Below, piece after piece: positions 11,876-23,924 of a DNA stretch of 64,000 bases. The DNA is from Clytia hemisphaerica. Taxonomy: Eukaryota; Cnidaria; Hydrozoa; Leptothecata; Clytiidae. Numbering within the stretch: the stretch's first letter is position 1; every line of letters begins with the position of its first letter. The notes beneath the pieces are model-generated. The model ran no database searches. It worked only from the letters and a program-made list of their open reading frames with translations, and was not told the DNA's origin. The translations under genes and the position numbers were made by a program. The DNA is taken from assembly GCA_902728285.1 (NCBI GenBank), contig CACVBU010000237.1, forward strand, positions 868,001-932,000. Direction: 5' to 3'.

Positions 11876-12720
11876 GAAAATCTCACTTGTCACCATCTAC
11901 AAAGCCCATGTCAGACCACACCTAGATTATGGAGATATTGTGTATGATCGTCCTGGCAATTCCAATTTCTCTGATAAGTGATAAACTCGAATCTGCTCAA
12001 TACAATGCTTGTCTTGCGATAACTGGATGTTTTAGAGGAACGTCCACAGAAAAACTTTATCTGAGCTAGGACTCGAAAGTTTAGAAGATAGGCGCTTGAT
12101 CCGAAGACTTTTATTCTTTTACAAAATAGTCAATGGTTTTGCACCAACTTACCTCTCAGATAATCTTCCTCCCCAGAGAGGGTAATACCTTCTTTTGTGA
12201 ACCAAACGATATCGTGCCTCTTTGTTTCTCTTTTGCATAAACGAATGGAATGGCCTGGACGAGCATCCCGGGGGGTACTAGGGGGTACTAGGGCTGGCGG
12301 ATGAGGGGTATGTCCGGACGGGACCTTCAAAAACCGATCCTTAGAGAGACCAAATTTTATGTAAAAAGTGACCCTTAGAGAGACTTTTTTGAAAATTTTT
12401 CTTCGATTTTCGAAACATTTCCTACCCTTAGAGAAACTTTTTTGTATTTTTTTCTCTCAAAATCAAAAATTTTTCCTAAAGATCGTGAATTTTCCAACCC
12501 TTAGAGAGACTACTTTGAAATTTTCTTAGAGACCTTAAAACCCTTTAGAGAGACTTTTGGAAGGTGAAAAAACCGACCCTTACCGTCCGCACACACCCAG
12601 CACCTATTTTTGCCTAAGTACTCCCCCCCCGGGACGAGCATATACGAAATCTTCCTTCTATTTCTTCCTTCAAGCAAGCGATTCTTACGATTCTTAAATT
12701 TTTTAGACCTAACGCTATGA
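11876..12720 (+). pseudogene. LINE reverse transcriptase C-terminal remnant
   Basis: Translation in shifting frames gives a conserved block of cnidarian LINE ORF2 proteins: AHVRPHLDYGDIVYD, QYNACLAITGCFRGTS, LGLESLEDRR and FYKIVNGFAPTYL, and after a gap WNGLDEHIRNLPSISSFKQA. At least two frameshifts are present. A 367-bp MITE (12267-12633) interrupts the sequence; removing it with one copy of its target duplication restores the frame across the junction. The homologous region of another copy lies at 38085-39505 on the minus strand. It encoded the region after the RT palm and is no longer functional. Confidence 0.7.
12267..12633. mobile_element. hAT-like MITE in LINE remnant, TSD ACGAGCAT
   Basis: The element starts CCCGGGGGGTACTAGG and ends AGTACTCCCCCCCCGGG. 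Exact 8-bp duplications ACGAGCAT flank it (12259-12266 and 12634-12641). The interior holds several CCTTAGAGAGAC repeats at irregular spacing. It has no open reading frame of note and an 8-bp duplication as in hAT elements. Confidence 0.8.
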
Positions 12721-15063
12721 TGCACTGCTCTGATTATTCCAATGATAGATGGTGATGTTTAACAGCCTTCTCCAACTAGACATAAACTTGATTCCACTTA
12801 ATCACACATGGCGATTCTAAATTCACTGCTGCTCAGAATCATGAGATTTTTCAAAATATTTTTTCTTCGCTGCGCTGCTACTTAGCACTTCAAAGTTGAA
12901 AATACTCGTCTTAGGAAAAGTCCAAGAAAGTCTTTCTTCTTCATTGCGGAACGAGCGTTTAAGCGTTTAGCGCGCGATTAGCGAGTGGAGCATCCTTTGG
13001 ATAGCATCCTTTGCCTAGATCCGCATATGCGAGACGTAAAAATTTGGCTGTATATGCTTGGACAATCGAAAAGTGCGCTGAGGTTACAGCGTCAAATATC
13101 TTCTTTGCTTACCACTTTCCATTTTTTTGCATGTAATGATGTAGGCCTTTGTTTTGATATATATTTTAATTAAATTACGTCATGAGTGTCACTTGGGATT
13201 GCGTCTCTTTTTGTCTTCTGTGCATTCGATTTCATAGCGTCTTTTTTGTATCGTCATATCCTAGCATTGTTTATAGTGTATTATAGTTTATTAGGGATTT
13301 GTATATTTTTGAGGCGTAGGAAATAAATTGTAACTGATTTCAATTTTCCCGTTTAATGTTAGTGTAGTAATGTTGCTGTAAGTTAAGATGTAAAGTGTGC
13401 TTGTCATCATGGTGTGTCGTAGAAAACTATTTTAGTTAGTATTTTAGTTTAATCTTATTTCGATTCTACCTATGTTCTTATTTGTCTGCTTGTACAACCC
13501 TAGGTTTAGGATAAGGTTTTTCTTTTTGTATATATTCTAAGACTTTTGTGTTTTAACGTTTGGAATAACCGAATCCAATCAGTAAAAATTTATCGCACAC
13601 CGTTCGTATGGTTTGTATCCATTGAGTTTAAAGCCCCGAAGGGGCTAGAGGAGAAACTTTTGGATGGGAAATGAAGCTACTTATTTCCAATCCAGAACGC
13701 CCGCGCGTGGTTTTTTACACAAACGCCGGATTGAAAGTAAAATCTATCGCAATTTTTTCTGCCAAATTTTTAATTGTGGGTCACTTCTTTCACGTTGATT
13801 TGGGGATTTTCGAATTTTTCAAAGAATTTCGGTTGAGTGACTTACGTAAGCAATTTTTTGGAAATGTTTTTTTAATGGCCCTCAAAAATTAGTTCCCTTA
13901 TAAGGTTATCTTGGGGAATTTTATCCATTGAGTTTAAAGCCCGAAGGGCTAGAGGAGAATCTTTAACCTTTCTTAGGCAAGAAAAAGTGAAGCCTTAAAA
14001 AATGCGCCGAATTTTTGAGGTCGGATTGAATCTAGCAATTTCTTTGTCTTTGAGGAATACTTTCAAAATTTTGGCGGTAAATTCTACTTTCAATCCGGCA
14101 TTTGTTGAAAAACCAGGCGGGTCGCTCTAGGCCGCGCAACTTTGGTAGGATTTGTTGGCTTCAAATCCTACCAAGGAGATTGACTTTTAACATTCGGCTA
14201 TACTTTATTGATTTTTAAGCTTGCCAAATCTGCCAAAACAGCTAGAAGGGTGTGAAATTTAGCTGTGGCGTAATAAAGATACTCTAATTTTCATGATAGA
14301 AGCGAGCGCAGCGAGTTAACGATCCTTCGCTTTGCGAAAACGGAACGCTCGTTTTGCAACTCCTTTCACGTTGATTTATATTTTTCGTTGCGATTCTCAA
14401 ATTTTCAGACAGAAGAATAATTGACCTAACAGGGTTTAGGTAATAATGTTATCAGAGGTTAAGGAGGCGCAACCATGGTTAGTCTGATTCGCAGACCTAT
14501 ACTTCCTATGTATAAGGAACTTTTTCGCTAGAGGATGAGCAGAAAAGCCTAAACCATGGTTTGCGACGACAGGAGAAAAATTTCGATTTTTAACCACTTT
14601 CTTTGTTCGCTAAAACACTGTATTTTCAGCTCTTTCTAAAAACGCTTGACTATGCTGGCATATGAAAATGTAAGAAGGGATCCCTTAACAAACATTCTTT
14701 CTTAGTCTACTGAACCTTATTTTTACACAATGTTAGACCTAGGAACCAAAATGGTGAGGCTATCTTTGCAGAATTATAACGATAATGCCCGTTAGGCCGA
14801 AAATAGTTTCGAATCTTCAAATGTGAAATTTGAATTGCTGAGTTATCTCTTGACCTGCCGAAAAATATTTCGCACCTCCTTTTATATAGAAAATATTTTG
14901 GAACTGCCCCTTAAACCTTTCTGACCACTCCCTTATCGGCAGAATAAAAAAGTAAGAAATATTTTCAATAAGAAACATCTATATGTTTTGGGAAACTTTA
15001 AAATAGTTACAACTTTTTAAACAATTTTTTCATCGAAACGTATAAAAATATAAGACATACGCG
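12721..15063. other. Repeat-rich spacer
   Basis: No gene found. A hairpin-containing block (TCCATTGAGTTTAAAGCC, then a CCCGAAGGG stem and GCTAGAGGAGAA) occurs twice, at about 13618 and 13922. The segment 13695-14118 is a degenerate inverted repeat (CCGGATTGAAAGTA at 13728, its inverse at 14087). The rest is unique AT-rich sequence. Confidence 0.45.
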
Positions 15064-15490
15064 TACTTTATGCCTACAAAGAAACTTTCGAGCAAAAACT
15101 TTCGCGAGGTCGGAACATCGCGAAATTTCGGACATTTACTTTCGCAAATTTAACGAAACAATTTATTTCGCGAGCATAAACTTTCGCGGATTGGGTGATC
15201 AAAATGACAATTTTTGCACCAAAAATGGCTTAAAAGTAACAAATACTTCTTGAATTCGATTTAAAGTGGTATCTTTGATAATTAATGAGGCTTCTAAAGC
15301 ATGAAATTGCTCTACATATAATATTAGTTAATATATTGATTTCGAAGCTTTAAAAATTTTCAACTTTTTCAATAATTTTTCGAGAGTTACCCTTTCAAGA
15401 ATTTTCAAAGGCATTTACTTTCGCGAAAAAGGCCAAAATTAGCGAAAATCGCGAAACTTTCTGCTCGCAAAAGTTTGTAGGCCTAAAGTA
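15064..15490. mobile_element. Foldback MITE with TTTCGCG-rich arms
   Basis: The left arm TACTTTATGCCTACAAAG is inverted at the right end (TTTGTAGGCCTAAAGTA). The arms are dense in CTTTCGCGA. Non-coding. Confidence 0.65.
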
Positions 15491-16255
15491 AAAAGCGAAA
15501 TACTAAAAATGTAAAACATACTCTAGGGTGTCTAATAGACAGGGGGTTGGATTTAAAAATTTCATGGGTTGAAAAATTCAGAAAAGCAGGCTAATGCAGA
15601 AGAATTAGGGCAAACAAAGGAACTTTCAAAAATATTTATCCAATAATTAATAAGGCACACAAGTATTAGGTACCCTAGAGTACGCGTAAAAACGAAATAT
15701 AAAAATACTAACTTTTCTTTAAAATATAAGACTTTTAAAAATGTAAATTAGGTACAAAAATTGACATTTGGCACATTTTCATTAACCGCTCCTGATTCTA
15801 AATCATAAATTCAAATAGAATTATGAAAATGCTCGAGCAGGATGCTCCAAGAATGTTGTATTAAAGTTTATCATACAAATTTATCACGAAACCAAAGATT
15901 AAAATTTCAAATTTAGAGGGATACGCAAACAATTTTATATGATTCTCGTTAAAACTCCAAAGACTTTTTGAACACAATTAGTATTTTTTGTGCATTGAAT
16001 ATCTATCTGTGGAATGCCAGTTTTTGAAAGAGCTTTCTTTTTTATAATAAAATTAGCGTGTATCTAAAGTATACTCTGTAAAATAAAATCTTTATATTAA
16101 CTTAACAAATATTAATATTAACAAGTGTAGGCTCATTTAAATGAAAGGCCTAAATGTGAAAAATTCACCTTTCATAGTTACCTACTTCAAATAGAGGCGG
16201 GAAGACAAAAGACAGAAAACAAGATAAAGTTTTGCTAGTTTAACCAGTGTTAAAC
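15491..16255. other. Spacer with a small foldback
   Basis: ATACTCTAGGGT near 15519 is inverted at about 15680, delimiting a short foldback. No coding sequence or RNA gene was recognised in the rest. Confidence 0.4.
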
Positions 16256-16373
16256 TTAACTAGTGTTAAACTCTGATCCACTTATGATTGACTCCATAAA
16301 ACATTTAAAATCCATACTTTCATCTGTTAGCGCATTGCGAGGAATAGCCAGCATATCAGAATCCATAATGACG
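16256..16373 (-). pseudogene. Duplicated 3' end of the HECT terminal exon
   Basis: On the minus strand this segment encodes LAIPRNALTDES and a terminal ISGSEFN motif followed by TAA. It parallels the end of the HECT protein encoded at 16555-16640 (LAIPRNSVTDELL, and IIDGSGFN before TAG). Only about 35 codons remain and the catalytic cysteine region is absent. It may be a leftover of a tandem duplication or an alternative terminal exon. Confidence 0.65.
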
Positions 16374-16554
16374 GAATCATTCTCCTTATTTTCATTTCCA
16401 GAAAAAAATCGATAAAATTGCAATAGTCAAAAAAAAGAAAACAAATAGAAACAAAACAACCTAAAACAACTAAAAAATCAAGAGTAAAATAAAAGAACAT
16501 CTAGAAGTAGAGTTTTTTTCCAGTAAAGCAAAAATAGAATTAGAAGTCTAATGT

Positions 16555-19500
16555 CTAGGAGGAGTTGAATCCTGATCCATCTATAATGGCTTTGATACAG
16601 ATTCCCAAGAGTTCATCCGTCACAGAATTTCGTGGAATAGCAAGTAGAAAAAAACACGTGGAAGTTGCAAAAGCTGTACCATCAACAAATTTAACTTTTA
16701 TTTTCCTGTTTCTCAAGGCAAACAAGGTTGGCGACCCCGTAGCAAAAGTTAAAAGTTGTTTCAACTCCTGGACACTAAATTCTTCAATGGTGCGTTTAGT
16801 AAGCAGTTGTTCTTCGTTGCTACCATTCACAAATTCCAGCGTAGCAACAACATCATCGCTTGATAATTCTTTCTCACAGACAAAGAACTTCCTCATTTCA
16901 TCAGGGTGTGATTTGATTGCATCAAGCACGCCAAGTGTCTGGAGGCCTTCTCTTAGTTGATCAAGACTGCTTTTTCGTCTGATTAACACATCAAACACCA
17001 CCATTGATTGTAAAATCTTACTTTTAGTATGTTCCTAGAACAGAATAAAAAAAAACTTTATACCCTCAAGTTCCTGATAAAAGGGAAGAGGCAAATTAGG
17101 GCAGAAATAGGCAAATTAGGGCAAAAATAGGCTATTTAAGACAGAGTCCTACTGGGTTGGCTCCCCTACTAAAATTCCGGATTTTTTTCGATTCCCCCTT
17201 GTTTAATATCCCCCACCATTTATTTCAATTTTTTTGGATTGGTTGGGCGTGGTTAGGACCCTTGTTAGGGGTAGCAACCCAAAAATTTCAATTGATATGT
17301 GATTCTTAAGGGTTACTTAGACTACAGCAATATATTGCTCATCAATATATTGTTGAATATTGTTGGAATATTAAAAGCAAGTGTAAGAGCCCCGACAATT
17401 AATTGTTAGCGAAATTTTATTTACTTTTAACGTCTCGCAATTAATTGTCAGGGCTCTTACACTTACTTTTAATATTCCAACAATATTCAACAATATATTG
17501 ATGAGCAATATATTGCTGTAGTCTAAGTAGCCCTTAACACTATATGGCCACTTTTTAATAGGTACCTGGGAATTCTTTTTAATGTTTTGATTCCAACATC
17601 CCCTAATTTTATTTTCCTTTATTTATCCTCGTTAAATTTCAAATTTTTCACTTTCCCCAAATACTTTAATACAAAAAGGGTCAACTTCTGCAGGATAAAA
17701 TTACGCGGATTTGGGTGTCATCCGCAAAAATAAGTCCCAATGGAAATTTGAAAGATCCTCATCCCCGCAACAAATTTTTCTTCAATATAAGAAAATCTTA
17801 AATACTGAATAATGTATTATGAGTTTTGTTTTGCTCTTTCCTCTTTAGATTCATTATTATCGTTCCTCGAATCCCATTCTGCGTGGAATCTTCTCGTATT
17901 CGAATTTTTAACACTATCAAAAGTAATCTATAGAGACCTAAGCCTGATCATCCGAACTAAATCCCTGCGAAAAATTAGCAAACCCCTCATCTGCGAGATT
18001 AAGTCCCCCGAAATCTCAAAATTTAGCAGATGAAATATAATCCCCGCAAAAGTTTATACCAATTAAGTACCTAAAGAAAAGGGGCGAAATCAGAATGATC
18101 CCCCTTTATAAAGGCGGGGAAACAATGACTAGAGCAAATCTTTCTTTTGATATTTTATCTGCTCGTTATTTCACCAGCCCTTTTTCCAACAGCCCTAATT
18201 CTGCCACAGGTTAATTTTACCCTTACGCCAATTAGGGCTGCAAAAACAACCGAAAATTGCCAACTAGGCATCTAAAAAGGCAAAAAGGCCTGTAAAAAAG
18301 GAGCTTGAGGTAAAAAAGTTAAAAAATATTTTTGCTTCCAGTTCAATGGGCGACAAAAAGAGCCGCATGAAATTTTTTTCTCCACATATTGATCCCAAAA
18401 CTCTATTTCAGATTTCATCTTGTAAACAAAAGGAACGTGATTACTAGCTCACCATGATGAATTGGATGCTCGAGAAGAAAGGTTTAAGGTGCAAACAAGT
18501 GAACAAAATTTTAACACAAGAAAGCTAATCATGTACCAAACAACTAAGTATGAAAAAGTCATAAAATTAGGTTTGACAAAACTATCAATAAGGAAAAACT
18601 TACTGTAAGGACCGATCTTTCCCTTATCTCATCTATGATGATACATAATGTCTCATCACTTGATAGCTCCTCCAATTCAGCAGTGTCAGCGTTGCATATC
18701 TGTTTATATAGAAAAAAAGCACAAAATATGAAATTCAACTACCCTGTGCACACTCACAAGTACTAACCCCATAACAGCTCACTATGTTGCCTTGGTGTTT
18801 TCGACCAGATTTTGGATAAATATTAAAATTGGATCGCACAATTGCACATGAAATCAACCCAACCCTTTCTTTTTGGTTTCAGGCAAAACGGTTTACACAG
18901 ATTTGTTTACATTTTCTCATTAACCTTGCCTATGCCAGAGATCCACTTGAGAAACCATGAATGGAGCAATCAGGATCTGCTCAAGAGATTACATGACTTA
19001 AACTAGAAAGAGATTCATTAAATAGTGATTTCATAGACAAGTAGCCAATCTCTAAGTTGCAGAATCGTTTTGTAAAAATCTTTGAAAATTTTTTTTCAGT
19101 GGTGAGACTAAGGTCCTCAATTTAAAGTTTCTCAAGTACAATCATATGCAATCTCAAGGTGATTTTGCATGTGACACCATGCATCCAATTTACAATTTCT
19201 TTTCACTTCTTTGGGAAGGAAGGTATCACAATTTGAAACATACAATTAACTTCAGTGAAAAATCCTTTTCCAACGTTGGCTTTGTGAGTGGGAGAGTTTC
19301 CCAATAAGAAAATATTGAGGTTTACACTAGGGGTGATTTTAGATTCGGCTGAGACCTCATTTCTAATAGAGTGAGACTTGGAACTCCTTCAGGGGACACT
19401 ATGATTTAGAGCTTTTTTCAACAAAAATTCTAGATATCTTGGCCTTTGCTTATTCTTAGCCTTATTGTAAAATTTTTGCTCTCAAAAAGTGTAGCTAACA

Positions 19501-22500
19501 AATGAATAAACAAACAACAGTAGTATTAGGATCTCAAGGTAAAACAGTGTATGCACTGTAACGTGACAGTGAAATAATGAGTATATATTTAGTTACCTTT
19601 TTGATAAGATTCTTGTAGACTGGGCTTGCTACTTCTTTTGAATCAATCCCAAACAAAGAATCCTTGATACAGCCTGTCACAATGTAAGTGTAAATTGTAG
19701 GTGCCAGATATGGGAAACCGTCTCCTCCCTGGCATATATAGTGGGAAATTATTTTTCCAACCATGACAAAGTTTTCATTGATATACGTTTCAGCTGTTGA
19801 TACAGGGAGCAACATTGGCAGTTCCCCTTCAAAAAGCTTGTTGGTTACAACGTAGGGATCTGAAATCTGCTGGAAAAAACTTGTGTAAAACTGACGGAGT
19901 AAGCCACCGAGATCAACCCCAGGTCCCTGCGATGCTTCCGTCGAAAAGATGATTTGTAATGGTATTCCAAAATCCAGATTTGGGTCTTTGTACAGAGTGT
20001 ATACATTATTTACAAGAGTTTCAGGATTAACATGAACAATTGATTTCCGCTTTCCTGCAAGTTGGGCGGTCAGTTTTTTTTCGATAGACACTGGACACAA
20101 TTCCTGAGCAATTATGTCTGCTGCTTCATCAAGGTCAGATGTCTGCGAGAGTGCAGTGTTTACGACATGTGTGGGTGCACCAGGAAATACTCCAGTCAAA
20201 ATTTCAAAATTCCTGTCTCTGCTCCCACCAAGCTGCTGCGAAACATTGGTTCTGCTACCACCAGGTTGCTGTGAATCATTGACTCTGCTACTGCCAGGTT
20301 GCTGTGAATCATTGGCTCTGCTCCCACCAGGCTGCTGTGAATCATTGGCTCTGCTACTGCCAGGTTGCTGTGAATCATTGGTTCTGCTCACGTCAGATTG
20401 CTGAGTGTTGGAGTTATTGGCCTAAAAACAAAGAAAGATTTTGTTCATCTTCAAGAATTTTCTCAAAGTTCTCACAGTGCAGGGGCTTATGTATTCTCGT
20501 GTGCACCATATTTGTTACAAGCAAACTAACTTTGGATCTGATGCCCTGACCCCTCAAGGGTCAAGAAAATTTTGGGTTACAAAATTTTAACACCCCTGTT
20601 ACAAAAAATTAAAGTCGTCAAATCTAAAATTTTTTTTGTTCCATTCGAAAGAGCATGAAAAACCGGTAAAGAAAAAGGCCACAACCTATATCTGAAAATC
20701 TCTATATCTCGAGATATTAAGAAAATAAGGCGACATGACGTCATCTAAAAAGGAAAAATGGTCAAAATGAAAAAACTTTTGGTTCATTTGAGAGAAAACC
20801 TTCCAAGGGAACAAAAAAGATTACTACGAAAAAGTTTGAAAATCGTTTTGAAAGAGGCTTTTTTATTTTAAGTTTTGCCTGTAATCTGCTGGGCTGGGCG
20901 TGCCCAAGCTCCAACCATAGAGATCATAAATAAACCCTAGAGGGTGTGTTTGACATGAGATTTGATGGGAGTTTTTATCAATCTGGTATCCAGTTGATGT
21001 GGGTCACTTTAAAAAATTTGTTCAATGTCAAATAGCAAAACACTACAAGGTCATCATTTTCACCCACATTGACTGGGTACCAGAATCAACAAAACTGCCA
21101 TCAAAGCTTTAGCTGGGCCGTGATTGAGTAACACCCTCTATAGGCTGCGCGCATCCCCGAAATTGATTTTGATATAGGGGATGCGTATCGTGTATGAAAT
21201 TCCCGTCCGAGATCTACCCCAGAATTGGGGTAGGCAAAATTTGCATAAATTTACATAATTTCGTCACATCCAATCAAAGAAAGAAAAAAATGAAGTCATT
21301 GTGTTGTTGTTTCCATAATTATAAATTTTTATTCATGGAACAAAGAAAAAAAGAAGTCATTGTATTGCTATGACGCATAATCAAAAAAGAAAAAAGAAAA
21401 GACGGGGGTAAATTGGGACAGAAATATTTTAGACGATACGCATCCCCTATATCAAATCATATCAGAGGGGATGCGTGCAGCCTACACCCTCTAGGGTTTA
21501 TTTTAGACGCCTGTTTATACTATGTAGAAAAATATAGAAACATATTACCAAAATTTGTTCCCAATTCAACAATACTAAAAACCCTGTTTCTTTTTGTGTT
21601 ACAAAATAACTATTCTTTATTCAAATCGACACTATATAAACAACTATGGGGAACCGCCATGGGAACAAGGCTAGCGCCGGCCTACGCGGATTTATTCCTT
21701 GGAAAATTTGAAGAAACACATATCATAAACAGCCCATTCAATAGTTACATCAAGATTTACAAAAGGTTCCTAGACGATATATTCATAATATGGAACGGAA
21801 ATAAACAAAATTTACTTGACATGTTCAAAAATATCAACAGTGTACATAAACAAATAAAATTCACCATTGAATTCTCTAAAACATCCATTAATTTTCTTGA
21901 CACCACAATATACCTGGACAAACCTACAGACACATATATGAGTAAACTTTATAAAAAACCAACTGATACAGACTCCCTTCTACACTACTCGCCATACCAT
22001 CCGAAACACACCTTAATTAACATTATATATACCCAAATACTTAGATACAGAACAATAACTACAGACAACAAAATTAAAAAAAAGAACTAATGAATCTTAA
22101 ATCCACCCTTCTAAACAGAGGATACCCAAAAAACATAATCAACTCGCAATTATCAAAAATAAAAAATAAAAACCAAAAAGAATATCTCTTTAAATCAAAA
22201 CCAACTCAATACTTTCAACTAAAGATTTAAAGCAAAATGGTTAACGCTACCACAACACCAATAAATTTCGAAAATGAAGACGGTAAGACATTAATATTCT
22301 CCTAATATACTTTGAAATACCTAAGATTTCTTTTGAGTTATGCCACCATTCAGCTGTTAGTGTTTCTGCTACCTCATGGCTATATTTCCCAAATTTTAGA
22401 CTGGACTGTTTTGTAAATTGAAGTATGACTTTTTGCCATATGTGACCTAAACATGCTCAAAATCTTGCTCACCTGTTGAAAATTTCGCAGAACCTGTGGT

Positions 22501-23114
22501 AGTACTCTTTCATCATCATCATCTTCATCAATGTTAAGATCGATGGGTGGCATTCTTTTCAATCGTGCATAAATTTTTCCTTGTCCTGCTAACTTCTTTA
22601 ACTGATCGTAGTCATATGAGAACCCTGAAGCAACAGATGGGGCGTAGATTCTATTTTTATACCTTTTCACAAAAACAAAGTCATCATCTTTGAAGGCTAT
22701 CTCTCCTCTACAGGATCTAACAATTGTTGTCCGTATTTCTGATTCCAACATGTTGCTGTGTAGCGTCAGCATGGTTCTGGCACAAACTAAAACCTCAGCA
22801 AAAGGGTAGTTTTCAATGGCATCCTCTTTAGGAAGCAACATTGTGAGTTCGTGAGTACTCTCCTTAGGAGCTTTTCTCTTTCCTCCAGTCAAAATCCGAT
22901 TTGGATGAGCCGGGGAAGTATTTGTAGTGTTTAAATTGTTGGCACTAGCAGCTGCATTTCTAATCAATGATCTTGTCCTAGCAACCAAGTTTGCCATGTT
23001 TGATGGATTTGGAGGCAAAGGAGATGTTCGAGGAGGGGGAGAGCCAACCATCTCTTCCACCCTCTCTTCCACAACATTGCGAATAAATGTTCTTAATTGG
23101 TCATTTTCTTCCAT
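16555..23114 (-). CDS. CUE-HECT E3 ubiquitin ligase, four exons
   Basis: Exons are 22473-23114, 19597-20421, 18604-18699 and 16555-17034, each bounded by GT..AG and all joined in phase 0, giving 680 residues. Residues 1-214 hold a conserved domain of transposon-linked HECT proteins (LAGQGKIYARL). A ten-residue repeat (NDSQQPGGSR) follows at about 228-282, then a CUE-like ubiquitin-binding segment (about 284-323, GVFPGAPTHVV) and the HECT domain. The N-lobe has GVDLGGLLRQFY and the C-lobe FATGSPTLF, with candidate catalytic C648 in FATSTCFFLL. The family transfers ubiquitin through a thioester on that cysteine. The HECT N-lobe is shorter than the usual 350-residue domain, so substrate or E2 binding may be unusual. 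The frame is intact through all exons. It lies inside the giant element, so I infer that it is a resident gene aiding transposition or countering host silencing. The model rests on splice signals, not transcripts. Confidence 0.8.
17035..18603 (-). other. HECT intron 3
   Basis: Donor ACA|GTAAGT (18603) and acceptor TTCTGTTCTAG (17035) are both strong. The intron contains the long palindromic MITE at 17306-17537 and otherwise unremarkable AT-rich sequence. Confidence 0.65.
17306..17537. mobile_element. Near-perfect palindromic MITE
   Basis: Two arms of about 97 bp are almost identical in inverted orientation (TTAAGGGTTACTTAGACTAC... and its inverse), separated by a loop of about 35 bp. AATATATTG and AATATTC motifs recur. 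It lies in HECT intron 3. The low arm divergence suggests recent insertion or arm gene conversion. Confidence 0.75.
18700..19596 (-). other. HECT intron 2
   Basis: Donor AAG|GTAACT next to 19597 and acceptor ATATAAACAG next to 18699. No repeat or coding sequence was recognised inside. Confidence 0.6.
20932..21504. mobile_element. Composite foldback elements
   Basis: ACCCTAGAGGGTG at the left is inverted as CACCCTCTAGGG at the right (about 21484-21498). A first hairpin covers 20932-21143 and a second (GCGCATCCCC... inverted near 21470) covers 21128-21497. One element appears to have inserted at the end of the other. Non-coding. Confidence 0.6.
21498..22240 (+). pseudogene. Penelope-like element reverse transcriptase fragment
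   Basis: The open frame to 22090 encodes WGTAMGTRLAPAYADLF, RFLDDIFIIW (catalytic LDD), INFLDTTIYLD and LYKKPTDTDSLLHYSPYHPK, all hallmarks of Penelope-like RT. It continues frame-shifted to about 22240 (RGYPKNIINSQLSKI). The 5' part of the RT and any GIY-YIG endonuclease are missing. The fragment abuts the foldback ending at about 21504 and lies in reverse orientation inside HECT intron 1. The upstream codons back to 21413 belong to the foldback and are not RT. Confidence 0.8.
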
Positions 23115-23924
23115 TGTAATTCTTAAATGAAATAGATATGAAAGAGAAAAAATGATAAAAATAATATTGAATTAAAAATGCTTCTAATGTATTTTCCAAA
23201 TCTTTTCAAACACAACACTTTTTCACCAGGTAGATTTGATGGCATTTGATAAGTTCAAGCTGGTTTTTAATTGTTTACCTTAAGGGAAGAAAATTTTGTG
23301 GCATTTAATTTAGCGGTTGAAGGCATTTTAAGTTAGGCTAATCTAGCCTCAAAATATGGAATTTAGAGGTAAAATTTCCGAACGTAAGATTTGTGTTTCT
23401 CGGCATTTTATTTTGCATTTGACACCCAAAACCGCAAAATTAAATGCCGCAAAAATTTCTTCCATTCAGATATGTTCTTTCTACTCTTTTGCCTCTTGAT
23501 GTAAATCAGACTTTTAATTTCGCAAATGATAGAAAATCTGGGAAAATAAATGCTGTAAAATTAAATGGAAAAAGCAATTTTACAAAATTACAAAATTGCC
23601 ATTTGAGGAGCAATGACCCCCTTTGGAAATTCTTAAAAAATGTACCAAAAAACCCTCAGAAAATCAAATTGGAAAACCTCCTGGAAAAGCTTGTCTATAA
23701 CCAGACGGTGCTAATCAATAAATTCGATTATCGAAGTTGTCAATAATGATTGAAGTAATTGAACGACCTCTTATTGATTAACAATTGAATTTCAAGTACC
23801 AAAATCTCTCAGGTGGTCAGAAAGCTTTGGAAAACTCTGTTCCAGTAATTTTTTTTTGATTTTTGTTACAATCCCCTGATAAAAAAGTGCTACGACCACC
23901 CCCAGAACTGAAATTTCTTTGAAT
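23115..23924. other. Upstream region of the HECT gene
   Basis: It lies directly 5' of the HECT start and so should hold its promoter, but I recognise no core element. An open frame at 23444-23746 has no recognisable domain and lies in repeat-like AATTTTACNGCA sequence. Confidence 0.4.

Larger units (their letters stand above)
20422..22472 (-). other. HECT intron 1 with transposon insertions
   Basis: Donor CAG|GTGAGC at 22472 and acceptor TTTGTTTTTAG at 20422. The intron holds two adjacent foldbacks (20932-21143 and 21128-21497, the latter with GGGGATGCG arms) and the Penelope RT fragment. Confidence 0.65.

Noticed and set aside
14110-14185. Possible tRNA-like fold around GGTAGGATTTGTTGGCTTCAAA
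   Set aside because: No acceptor stem and no proper T or D arm can be drawn; it is a small hairpin only.
20062-20404. Plus-strand frames with CCESLALLPPG-type repeats
   Set aside because: They are the antisense reading of the NDSQQPG repeat in HECT exon 2.
21413-21497. N-terminal extension of the Penelope frame starting MGQKYF
   Set aside because: These codons lie in the arm of a foldback element and match no RT sequence.
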